From Salisapilia sapeloensis (Eukaryota; Oomycota; Peronosporomycetes; Peronosporales; Salisapiliaceae), in contig JAADVB010000226.1 in the NCBI GenBank assembly GCA_023334545.1, forward strand, positions 1 to 29,768: 29,768 nt of DNA. Direction: 5' to 3'. Numbering within the stretch: the stretch's first letter is position 1; every line of letters begins with the position of its first letter. Positions 1 through 7,953 of this stretch are shown here, piece by piece. Below the pieces are notes generated by a model. That model saw nothing but the letters and a program-made list of their open reading frames with translations. It did no database searches and was not told the origin of the DNA. Both the position numbers and the translations under genes were made by a program.

Positions 1-87
1 AGAGGCGTGGTCCCACGGACCGTCGGGGGCGCCAAAGTTCACGGCGCCGGCGCCGATGATGGCGGTGCGGACTCCAGAGGCAGACAT
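1..87 (-). CDS. Gfo/Idh/MocA-like NAD(P)-binding oxidoreductase, N-terminal fragment
   Basis: Only the first 29 codons lie in the window; the gene runs off the left edge. The ATG is read on the minus strand from base 87. After a short Ser-rich lead the protein reads VRTAIIGAGAVNFG, a beta-strand followed by a glycine-rich turn (GxGxxNFG), which is the dinucleotide-binding start of a Rossmann fold. This pattern at the extreme N-terminus is common in Gfo/Idh/MocA-type dehydrogenases, which oxidise or reduce sugars and other small polyols with NAD(P). The substrate cannot be read from so little. The start is supported by a good oomycete initiator 60 nt upstream. An unrelated Rossmann enzyme remains possible. 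Confidence 0.6.
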   Translation of the reverse strand, partial: MSASGVRTAIIGAGAVNFGAPDGPWDHAS

Positions 88-132
88 GGTGGTAGGTGGT
101 TCAGTCGGGGTTGATGCACTTGGGCGCTCGAA

Positions 133-150
133 GGCAAGTTGTAGAATGAG
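133..150 (-). promoter_or_regulatory. Oomycete Inr + flanking element of the oxidoreductase gene
   Basis: On the minus strand CTCATTCT is followed after one base by CAACTTGCC. This matches the oomycete core promoter, an initiator of form YTCAttYY next to a CAWTTT-like flanking region. The initiator A would be base 147, giving a 60-nt 5' UTR. The call is by motif and position only. Confidence 0.6.
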
Positions 151-1345
151 AGGATCTTGACACGCGCAACGTACTTGAAGCGACTGACAATATCTGAAGT
201 AGATCTGACGTGCCCTACTTCAACTACACCGAAAAGCCTAGATGCTTCGAATCAATCCGGACTTGTCATATTTCCATTAGTACCCAATTCATCTGCATGT
301 CGTCCTTAAAGTTGGGGCATACTCGTCTACATGTTTATCAAAGTGAGAGGTGGTATTGACTGGAGCAAATGCCCAAAGGTTGACTATAGGTTGAGTAACA
401 GAACGAAGCCATGCCTTTGTGGATCATTCTGCTTGGACTGCTTTCGCTCAAACAAACTTCAGCTTATTGTGAAGATCTATTCATATATTGAACGTTCTCG
501 ATTCAAACTATCTACTTTATATGTTTTGGTAGTCGAGTGGGACGAGTTTGATGGACCGAGCATGGGCATGAATCACATTCTTCTCAATTGTTTAGCTGCA
601 TCCAGAAAGCTTGATCAATTTCTGATTTGTAAATCCCGATCGTTTATAGCGCTGGCGTCTTAACCAATTGAAGTGCGCGTTCTTGTATGCAGGGCAATCG
701 TTGCTGACGTGGTTGCATGACCTGTTACTTTCAAACGCTCGAGGCATATTCGTCCCTGTAAATGATAAATAGCTATGCTTACAGTGTGGAATTCAAGTAA
801 AACTGGAAGGAATATCCTTACATGCAATGCCCACACAACAAGTAGCAGTTTTATCGTTTGGTTCCCATACAATCATTGCGTATGAAGGAGCATTGCGTTC
901 AAGCTTAAGCCTCCATCTGACTTGAAGTCTCAGTCGATATCGGTTACTAGTCAGACGAAGACATCCCCTTCTGCCTTATATTGGACGATCCATGTTCAAA
1001 ACCTCAGAAACCGGGATTGGTGCTTCGTGCCTTTAGCACTTTATGGACACTAAATAAGGAAGAGCACAGGCAGAATTATTCTATCGATATAGCCATTCGT
1101 TGCGCTTGGCAGTAGAGCTTCAAAGGAAGCTAAAGACAGAAGCGGAGATTTCAGCAGTGCAAAAAATACAGGGCACTCATCTGGTAGTAAATGAAGTTCA
1201 AGTTGCCCGTCTCGTACGATTCCCGTACCAGGTCATACCAACCTGAGCGCTGTCTATCATCAGGGGACGATCGCTCGACAGAGATTCAGTGCGCCGCGAA
1301 ATTGTACACCACCTATGTCTCCCTTCTTCAATCGGTTACCAGTGG
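151..1345. other. Divergent intergenic region, no gene seen
   Basis: About 1.2 kb separates the leftward oxidoreductase gene from the rightward SWEET gene. Open frames here (for example 331-663 on plus) are short, have no recognisable motif and are not supported by a promoter. I see no tRNA, repeat array or transposon end. It probably holds the upstream regulatory DNA of both flanking genes. Confidence 0.5.
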
Positions 1346-1363
1346 CTCATTTCTGAATTCCTC
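1346..1363 (+). promoter_or_regulatory. Oomycete Inr-like core promoter of the SWEET gene
   Basis: CTCATTTC followed by a weaker flanking element (GAATTCC). The initiator A is base 1349, placing transcription start 66 nt before the ATG at 1415. The Inr half is a good match, the flanking half only partial. Confidence 0.55.
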
Positions 1364-1414
1364 TCGACGTACCGCCTACACGCTTTCCAATCGGTGCTGT
1401 GAGGAATAGCTACA

Positions 1415-2122
1415 ATGGCCTCGGACGCAGTCGAACAGACTATCAATGTACTCGCGACGATCGCCACGGTGTTCATCTTCCTTAGTATGATTCCAGAACA
1501 CGTTCGCATTGTGAAGAGTAAATCGACACAGGGCGTCGCCTTCTTCCCTCTTGTTGCCATGTTCGTCCAGTCGCTCTTCTGGGTCCTCTACGGTTGGGCG
1601 TCTCATGCGTTCTGGCCTCTTAGTACGGTCAACTTGCTTGGTGTCGTCATGGCCGTTGTCTACTGGTGCTGCTTCCTGCCATTCGAAAAGGAGTACAACA
1701 AGCGCTACTATGGATACATCATTGTGTCCATCCTGTTTATGATCGCCATGATCATCTACACGATTGTCAGCCCGCAGGACCGCGACTACCGCTCCAAGGT
1801 TGTTGGCTACATGGCCAACGTCGCCGCTATCATCATGTTCGCTTCGCCATTCCTAGCGATGAAGGAGGTGATCACGTCCAAGCATTCGGACTTGATTTCC
1901 CCTGGTATGGCGTTGACCGGTATGATTAACGGTGCGCTGTGGTCTGCCTATGGGTTCATGCAGAGTGACGACTTTGTGGTGGTGCCCAACTTTATCAACG
2001 CTTGTCTGTGCCTCATCCAGCTCATCCTCATCGCCATCTACCCTCGCAGCAAGGCCAAGAAGGGAGCCGAGCTCGGTCTGGACGATGACAAGTACGACAA
2101 CCTTCCCGAGAACGCTGCTTAA
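1415..2122 (+). CDS. SWEET (MtN3/saliva) sugar transporter
   Basis: A complete 235-residue protein, the normal size for a eukaryotic SWEET with two triple-helix MtN3 repeats joined by a linker helix (seven membrane segments, roughly residues 8-28, 42-62, 66-87, 98-119, 130-149, 160-181 and 187-209). SWEETs carry sugars across plasma or internal membranes down their gradient. The proline tetrad that forms the gating hinges is visible (P27, P45, P145, P163), as are the pocket residues N73, W176 and N192, so transport activity is likely intact. The C-terminal tail is short, basic then acidic (KAKK...DDDKYDNL), and cytosolic. There is no intron. The ATG at 1415 opens the first helix with normal spacing and has an Inr 66 nt upstream. 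The substrate is not readable; glucose or sucrose is the family norm. Confidence 0.95.
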   Translation: MASDAVEQTINVLATIATVFIFLSMIPEHVRIVKSKSTQGVAFFPLVAMFVQSLFWVLYGWASHAFWPLSTVNLLGVVMAVVYWCCFLPFEKEYNKRYYGYIIVSILFMIAMIIYTIVSPQDRDYRSKVVGYMANVAAIIMFASPFLAMKEVITSKHSDLISPGMALTGMINGALWSAYGFMQSDDFVVVPNFINACLCLIQLILIAIYPRSKAKKGAELGLDDDKYDNLPENAA

Positions 2123-2723
2123 AGTATGTAGACGTGATGTACGGAAACTAGTGCGAATACAAGTCTATATTTGTCCATGTCAATGGTTGCAACCTATACA
2201 TTCGAATGGAAACTCCACGAGACTAATGAAAGTCCATCTAAATTGCTAATTATCTATGGTAACCGAATAAATATGTTATGTAAATACTCAGAGTATCTGC
2301 TTCAATGCATAAAAAGCAACACATTAGATCAATTTACTCTCGAGTAACAGGGAAATACGAGAGTACTACAGAGCAACCCCCACATGATACGACTCGACAC
2401 ATGGATGGATGAGTCAAGAGCAAGATCATCTATCCATACCAGCAACACCAGCTTTTTCACTGCATGAATCAAATCCTTGAAAAGCCAGTGCCTGCAAACA
2501 AAGTATCCCTCGTATGATCATCGCATCAGTCTATTTATGGATCGACAATACAGACACAACGTCACCGTTTTGCGTCTGATCTTTAGACTTGTCAGACGTT
2601 GCATTGGCTATAAATATCTTTTGCATTCGATGATTGGTGGTAAATACGCCATCGCAATCTCGTCGACCGGTACAATAGCGTCCTGGTCATTCCTCCGCAG
2701 CACTTCTCCTCACACGATCCTTG
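2123..2723. other. Intergenic: SWEET 3' flank and kinase upstream region
   Basis: About 600 nt, AT-richer than the flanking genes. It should contain the SWEET 3' UTR and the upstream region of the kinase gene. The frame at 2477-2779 is not protein-like and runs into the kinase gene in another frame. No RNA gene or repeat was seen. Confidence 0.5.
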
Positions 2724-2741
2724 CTCATCCCTTATTCTCTT
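2724..2741 (+). promoter_or_regulatory. Oomycete Inr + flanking element of the PH-MAPK gene
   Basis: CTCATCCC is followed by TTATTCTCTTC, a good match to the Inr/flanking-region pair. The initiator A is base 2727, only 27 nt before the ATG at 2754. This fixes the start: the open frame extends left to a TTG at 2721, but that codon lies upstream of the inferred transcription start. Confidence 0.6.
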
Positions 2742-2753
2742 CTAGCACAGGGC

Positions 2754-5700
2754 ATGGCAGTTCGGAGACGGGAGAATAACTTGACGCTCGAGTCTGCCGA
2801 TGTGGAAGAGTCTTTGACGATTGAGCCGACGTCGACGCCATGGATGTCCAGGGAGCTTTTCGACACGCTATGGCTCGAATCGACCCACCAGGCTAGTTCC
2901 AGTTGCACTTTTACACCGTACAAAAATTGTTCTTCTGCCGAATCATCTACATCGTCTTCACCAGCTACAGACAACGAAACGCCAGAGTATACGAGCAAAC
3001 CGTCACAGTCGAGATCTACATTCCGGTCGCAGCTTCTATCAGCACTCGGAAGTGAAATTATAGAGGTTCCTTCACATCAAAGCCAAGCATCAGATAAACT
3101 AGAAGAGTTGACCGAAATGTTATACGCGTACGCGAGTGTCAGTGATGACTATGGACTCGAGACAGTGTTCCTGATTCGACTAGAGCGTCTCCGTGGATCT
3201 GAGCAGGTCGCCATCACCGTCAAGAATACAGATCCAGCTCATCCGCTCAAGCTCAGCGTCTTCCTCGGTCTACTGCAGCAACGCATACAGCCAGAGCTGC
3301 CTCCGAGTAAGCCCCACGCGTTTGTGCACGACACGAACGACCTGTTCTTTCGCTCCGAGTCGTCCACAAAAGTCGGTTCAAGTCTTACATTAAGCAGTAG
3401 GAATGATCTAGAGCCTATGATAAGTCCACAGGTAACAAACAGATCTGTCTCGAAGCCTACGAATCGTGGTCGCATGCGTTCCCATACGATTCGATATCGT
3501 AGTGAAGAAGGTATTGCATTCGAAGGCTACTTGTCTAAAAAGAGCGACGTTCTAGTGAATTGGAAGACAGCATATTGCGTCTTAGAAGGCGATGCGCTTG
3601 GGTTTTATGAATCTCGAGAAGATTTCATCTCCAATTCGAAACTCATCGGTCGAATCCTCGTGCAAAAAGTAGAAAATGATAGTAGTGGTAAGCCGAATGG
3701 CTTTCGCGTAGTTACAGATGGAGGACGGACGACACACTTGAGCTCTCGTACGGCCTTTGAAAAACAGCAGTGGAAACGAGCGTTGAAGAATGCCATGTCG
3801 AAACACAGTGGCCGACCTCGCGTAGCATTTGGCTCTCAAGCGTTAAACCCGCATCGGTTCTACGAACTCTTAGGCTCGTTACTCAAGCAAGACGTGATCG
3901 ATTTCCCGCTCTTGTTCCAAAGCGTCCACCCTGACGTCGTGTTAACATCCAACTACCCTCCGATCGTTCCGTTCTGGGGACAATACAGACGCTACGATGG
4001 CCTCTTGCTCTACTTTTCAACGCTACTCGAGACCGTTAGTGTCGAGACGTTCCAAGTGCTCCAAGTCTCAGAGCTCGTGCGAGACGACGTCGATTGTGTC
4101 GATGCCGTCGACGATGGCGTATACAGTTGGGAGAAGCGCCTCGTCATCACTGGAAAAGAGACGCTGTCTCTCCTCGACTTTGAAGGTCGGAACATCACCC
4201 AGCTCTTCGTCCACGAGCTCTGGCTAGATCACAAGGACCGACTCGTGCGCTGGCACTTGAACGGCGATTCCGTCGCGCTTTCCTTGACGTTCGACGACGC
4301 GCCGAAAGGAGAGAACATCCGGCTCGTCTTGCCTGGCGAAGCTTCCTCCATCGACCATGCCATCCCTCCTGGCGTCTTCTACGTCCAAGTGTTGAGAGCA
4401 CAGCACCTCCAGGCCACAGGCAACGGCGTCCCAGTGTCGGGGAAGAAGTCCGACATGCGCGTCTGTCCACTCTACGTCCGAGCAGTGCTGGTCGAAGGGA
4501 CGCACGAAGAGCGAACATTAGATGGCTTGGACCTGTCCTCTACCAACGGCAAGCGTCCATCGAAAGGCACTCGCTTGTTCCGAGGATTAAAGCGTGCGAC
4601 AGGTATCTCTGGTCAGCGTACGCATGGCAAGTACGGCGATCCGTCTGGTTGTGTCACGCGTATCTGCAAATGTCCGTTGCCACAAGCGACCAAGAAGAAG
4701 GTAGAGGGTCTAGACCCTGAGTGGAGAAGTGACTTGCGACTTGAGTTTCCTGGATGCAGTCGAGGGTTCACGTACTACCTCAAGCTCGAAGTATTTCAAA
4801 GTCGTTTCATGCTCCCGGATGAACTAGTTGGAGTCTCTCGCATCAACCTAACGCCTCATCTGTCCTTGTTCAATGCGTCAGCGGAGGCTGTCGCGAACGG
4901 AGCGCTGGCGCGATGGCATAACCTGAGCGACCAATATAATGACTGTCGAGAGTCATGGGCTCCTCCGACCGTCTTCCGTGGTCGGATCCAAGTGAGCGTC
5001 GTCTTCGCACCGACTGTCACGTCTGCCAAGAGCCTTAGTGACTTGAACGCACAGGAAGGCGACGAGTCTCACTCGATGAAACTCGGAGACGGACGACGAG
5101 GGAGTGTTGCTAGGTCTCGTAGCACAAGCCACTTGTCATCCAAATCGAACGCCAAGATGTCGAGACTGGACATGTTGACGAGAGACAATCATACACTTGC
5201 AGGCAAGAGGTCTCTCTTCGACGTTCCGACCAAGTACGAGATGATTAAAGTCGTAGGAGCAGGTACGTATGGAGAAGTGATGGCTGCGAGCGACACAGAG
5301 TCGGGAGAAGCTGTGGCGATTAAGAAGATCTCGAATGCCTTCCAGGACCTTCCGGACACAAAGCGTATCTTACGAGAGCTGTGTCTGCTAAAGCAATTGC
5401 ATCATCCGAATATTATCCAGCTGTTTGATGTCCTCCGACCTGAACGTCGGTTGTACCTAGAAGACTTGTACTTGGTGACAGATCTCATGGAGACAGATCT
5501 CCATCGCGTCGTCCACTCGACTCAGACACTCACAGACGAACACGTTGCTTTCTTCATGCGACAGATACTCCGTGCTCTAGCGTACATGCATTCGGCGAAT
5601 ATCTTACATCGAGACTTGAAACCTTCCAACATCCTCGTGACGAGCAACTGTGAGCTGCGAGTAGCAGACATGGGTCTCGCGAGATACGTCGATCGATCTC

Positions 5701-6413
5701 AAGCCAAGACGTTTGGAGATCAGTCGTTCGTCCCGTTGACAGAGTACGTCGTCACGAGATGGTATCGGTCGCCAGAGATCCTACTGGATGGATGTCGATA
5801 CGATACGGCGTCCGATATGTGGTCTGCCGGCTGCATCCTAGCAGAGCTACTAGGTCGTAAGCCCTTGTTCCCTGGGTCGAGCACCATGAACCAACTGGAT
5901 AAGATCTTTAATGTCCTCGGCACACCCAGCACAGCATACGTGAATAAGATCCATAAGGAAGCAGCGAGGAAGTGGGCGCAGCGACAGCGCAAGCGTCGAG
6001 GCATTCCACTCGCCTCGCTCTATCCGAGTGCCAATACGCAGGCCATTGACCTCGTGAGTAAGTTGCTTGTGTATGACCCAGACAAGCGGCTTACAGCCAA
6101 GGAAGCGCTGCGTCATCCGTACATGAAGGAGGCGTTCCGGTCCATGAGGGCCGATAATATGGAACAGGACGAATGGATGGAGTACAGTGCGGCGGAAGAA
6201 GAGGAAGATACGTTTAGAGGTGTGATTGATGACTCGCACGAGTCGGTGGAAATGACCAAAAGCGCCATGCAGGACGCTGTCTTTGAACGGATCTGTCACT
6301 TCCATCCCGAGGCGTTAGAGTACGAAGAGGTCGTCAAGGAACAGGATGAGCAGTTCTGTGTCAGCCCAGAGTCTGGGAAGCTCGTGCCGATCAGGAAAAG
6401 CGTGATAGAATAA
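2754..6413 (+). CDS. PH domain / C2-like / ERK-type MAP kinase fusion protein
   Basis: A single-exon 1,219-residue protein. A Ser/Thr-rich N-terminus precedes a PH domain (about 255-350, with W-K-x-x-Y-x-V-L-E core and a C-terminal Trp helix). A C2-like beta-sandwich with a basic insert follows (about 540-750), then a complete CMGC kinase (828-1128). Visible kinase residues are the Gly loop GAGTYG, K857, the catalytic D954 in HRDLKPSN, the activation-loop TEY motif (996-998) followed by VVTRWYRSPE, and a LMETDL segment typical of ERKs. The metal-binding D972 sits in DMG instead of DFG. A roughly 90-residue acidic tail ends the protein. MAP kinases phosphorylate Ser/Thr-Pro sites after dual phosphorylation of TEY. 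Here the PH and C2-like modules suggest recruitment to membrane lipid, which is inference. Ordinary MAPKs are about 350-450 residues with no PH domain. ATG chosen at 2754 from the Inr. Confidence 0.92.
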   Translation: MAVRRRENNLTLESADVEESLTIEPTSTPWMSRELFDTLWLESTHQASSSCTFTPYKNCSSAESSTSSSPATDNETPEYTSKPSQSRSTFRSQLLSALGSEIIEVPSHQSQASDKLEELTEMLYAYASVSDDYGLETVFLIRLERLRGSEQVAITVKNTDPAHPLKLSVFLGLLQQRIQPELPPSKPHAFVHDTNDLFFRSESSTKVGSSLTLSSRNDLEPMISPQVTNRSVSKPTNRGRMRSHTIRYRSEEGIAFEGYLSKKSDVLVNWKTAYCVLEGDALGFYESREDFISNSKLIGRILVQKVENDSSGKPNGFRVVTDGGRTTHLSSRTAFEKQQWKRALKNAMSKHSGRPRVAFGSQALNPHRFYELLGSLLKQDVIDFPLLFQSVHPDVVLTSNYPPIVPFWGQYRRYDGLLLYFSTLLETVSVETFQVLQVSELVRDDVDCVDAVDDGVYSWEKRLVITGKETLSLLDFEGRNITQLFVHELWLDHKDRLVRWHLNGDSVALSLTFDDAPKGENIRLVLPGEASSIDHAIPPGVFYVQVLRAQHLQATGNGVPVSGKKSDMRVCPLYVRAVLVEGTHEERTLDGLDLSSTNGKRPSKGTRLFRGLKRATGISGQRTHGKYGDPSGCVTRICKCPLPQATKKKVEGLDPEWRSDLRLEFPGCSRGFTYYLKLEVFQSRFMLPDELVGVSRINLTPHLSLFNASAEAVANGALARWHNLSDQYNDCRESWAPPTVFRGRIQVSVVFAPTVTSAKSLSDLNAQEGDESHSMKLGDGRRGSVARSRSTSHLSSKSNAKMSRLDMLTRDNHTLAGKRSLFDVPTKYEMIKVVGAGTYGEVMAASDTESGEAVAIKKISNAFQDLPDTKRILRELCLLKQLHHPNIIQLFDVLRPERRLYLEDLYLVTDLMETDLHRVVHSTQTLTDEHVAFFMRQILRALAYMHSANILHRDLKPSNILVTSNCELRVADMGLARYVDRSQAKTFGDQSFVPLTEYVVTRWYRSPEILLDGCRYDTASDMWSAGCILAELLGRKPLFPGSSTMNQLDKIFNVLGTPSTAYVNKIHKEAARKWAQRQRKRRGIPLASLYPSANTQAIDLVSKLLVYDPDKRLTAKEALRHPYMKEAFRSMRADNMEQDEWMEYSAAEEEEDTFRGVIDDSHESVEMTKSAMQDAVFERICHFHPEALEYEEVVKEQDEQFCVSPESGKLVPIRKSVIE

Positions 6414-6477
6414 CGATAGAAGCGCATGCTCGGACATTCAACAGTAACTAAATTTTGTGCACTGCCGCTCTTGCCTC
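6414..6477. other. Short tail-to-tail intergenic spacer
   Basis: Only 64 nt separate the stop of the MAP kinase gene from the stop of the oppositely oriented bZIP gene. The two 3' UTRs must therefore overlap unless both are unusually short. No terminator-like hairpin was seen. Confidence 0.6.
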
Positions 6478-7721
6478 CTACTTGCGCCAGTCTAAACGAA
6501 ACTACAAGACATAATGCATCAATAGCAAGTTAAGTGTAAATGGAGCGATGAACTGTACCTTGTCTTCTTCATTCTTGAGCGACTGATCGAGCTCCCCTTG
6601 GTCCGTGCAAACCTGTTCTTCCATTACCCGAACGTCTTGCTGCAATTCGTCCGTCGTATGAGTGCGCATGAGGTCCAACGTCTGCTCCAGATTACTTCGT
6701 TCATTTTCTAGCCGCCAAAGCTCTTGACGTTCACTTTCATCACGTCTCTACTTTACCGAAGACCACATCTTTAGTCTCGTCGACGAGTTCATTTGGTCGT
6801 AAGGTGATCACAAAGGTTCGTTCTTTACTCTTTTGCGATGACGGTGGCGGCGAGAGTTGTTATGCTGACGAAGACGCCGCTTGAGATTACGAAGCTCATT
6901 ATCGTTTGGTTCATGTACGCCAAGTCCAGCAGCATCCACATAATTCTCCGGATCGCTTACTAGCACACCAACGGCGGATGTATGGACGGGTGCACTGCAT
7001 GTACATTGACTCAAAGAGATTTCTTAATAAGCAGTACATCGTATTACCTTGCAGTCGTTGGAAGAATAGGATATTCAGATGCACCCAAAACGTCTTGACT
7101 TTGGCTCGATCCCGTGTTCAGGTTACCGGTAACTTGGTGACCGCCTACACCAGGTGAGCTCATCATCGGTTGCGAAGCGACTACTGGATATGATTGAGTT
7201 ATCCCGAGGCTGTGCAAACAAAAGGCGGCTATTAAGCATATGAATAGACTTGTGTATCATAGCAATACTTACTTGGTGCTTCCTGTCTGAGGTGGCAGAT
7301 AGTGACTCATAGCTCCGTAACCTCCAGTCAGCAATGATGTGTAGCATGGTAGATTGGACCCAGCAACTGGTCCAGTATTGCTACTAGTAGGGTTGGCATT
7401 GCTCGAGCTTCCTCCTTGATTCGCTTGGCCACCTGCACTAGGAGGCAAATTCATTGTCCTTGTACCAGAATTGGCTTGTACGAGAGGTGGATTGTTAGTC
7501 TGGACACCGCCGTAATCTGCAGGTTCTTGCGGTATCTGTTGACCTTGCTGCATTGGATCCTGATCATCACCTCTCGCAAGTAGGTCGAGAACTTCACTCA
7601 TTATCTCTCGATCTTGTGTGCCAAGTCCCTCAAGTACATTCTGCCCACTAACGTTTCGAGAATTTGGAGGTCGTTGCGACGAATTATCATTAGCACCTTG
7701 ACCACTTTGCTCGGATGCCAT
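6478..7721 (-). CDS. bZIP transcription factor, five exons, non-canonical basic region
   Basis: Exons on the minus strand: 7721-7273, 7209-7048, 6994-6829, 6747-6559 and 6501-6478. The joined frame is 990 nt, 329 residues, and every junction keeps phase. Residues 1-235 are low-complexity (Gln, Asn, Ser, Gly, Pro), as in activation regions. Residues 237-261 are strongly basic, and QHNNSRRHRHRKR aligns position by position with a bZIP DNA-contact helix. A coiled coil of about 60 residues follows; taking R255 as the invariant Arg puts heptad positions at E265, L272, L279 and M286, exactly in bZIP register. The invariant Asn is Gln247 here. bZIP proteins dimerise and bind DNA in the nucleus. No unspliced frame contains both halves of the domain. 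The intron 3 boundaries are the least certain. Confidence 0.72.
6502..6558 (-). other. Intron 4 of the bZIP gene (57 nt)
   Basis: Donor GTACAG, branch-like CACTTAAC and acceptor CTTGTAG. It leaves a seven-codon last exon (FRLDWRK, then TAG). A read-through alternative would also end quickly, so the coiled coil is unaffected either way. Confidence 0.65.
6748..6828 (-). other. Intron 3 of the bZIP gene (81 nt)
   Basis: Donor GTAAAG and acceptor GTAAAGTAG. Splicing fuses the basic segment ending HRKR directly to RRDESERQEL in phase 0 and produces the correct bZIP register. This is the longest and least certain of the six introns. Confidence 0.6.
6995..7047 (-). other. Intron 2 of the bZIP gene (53 nt)
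   Basis: Donor GTAATA and acceptor TACATGCAG. It contains in-frame stops, and removal joins exon 2 to exon 3 in phase through a split Ser codon. Confidence 0.75.
7210..7272 (-). other. Intron 1 of the bZIP gene (63 nt)
   Basis: Donor GTAAGT, a CTTAAT branch-like site and a pyrimidine-rich TTTTGTTTGCACAG acceptor. Without splicing the frame stops in the donor (AAG TAA). Joining restores a Gln/Ser/Gly-rich open frame. Confidence 0.85.
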
Positions 7722-7763
7722 TGTATAAGAAAGGTAGGATAGTGCGAGCAATGCAGGAAGCTA

Positions 7764-7781
7764 CGAGAAAGGGGGTAATGC
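7764..7781 (-). promoter_or_regulatory. Possible Inr of the bZIP gene
   Basis: GCATTACC followed by CCCTTTCTC on the minus strand. The initiator A would be base 7779, 58 nt before the ATG at 7721. The match is partial (GCA in place of TCA), but the spacing agrees with the other genes here. Confidence 0.35.
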
Positions 7782-7953
7782 GCTATTCGAGCTCGAAATT
7801 ATTATAAAGCAGACATGCAGAAAGGTTCCAAACAAATCTCTTATTGAGTTTAAGTATCTCTGTCTGGGACGAGGAAGCTAGAACGGTGCAAAGAAAAGTA
7901 TTTTCCTGGGTGTCTTTACGAGTTCGTCCAGCCACTGCGCCAGCTTGCAAATT

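Noticed and set aside
331-663. 110-codon plus-strand open frame in the left intergenic region
   Set aside because: No domain, no Inr before it, biased composition and no sign of splicing to anything. Frames this long are expected by chance here.
2721-2753. N-terminal extension of the PH-MAPK frame from a TTG
   Set aside because: TTG is not a usual nuclear start, and the segment overlaps the inferred initiator, with transcription start at 2727.
5850-6305. 151-codon minus-strand frame inside the MAP kinase
   Set aside because: It is antisense to the conserved kinase C-lobe; the plus frame has unmistakable motifs.
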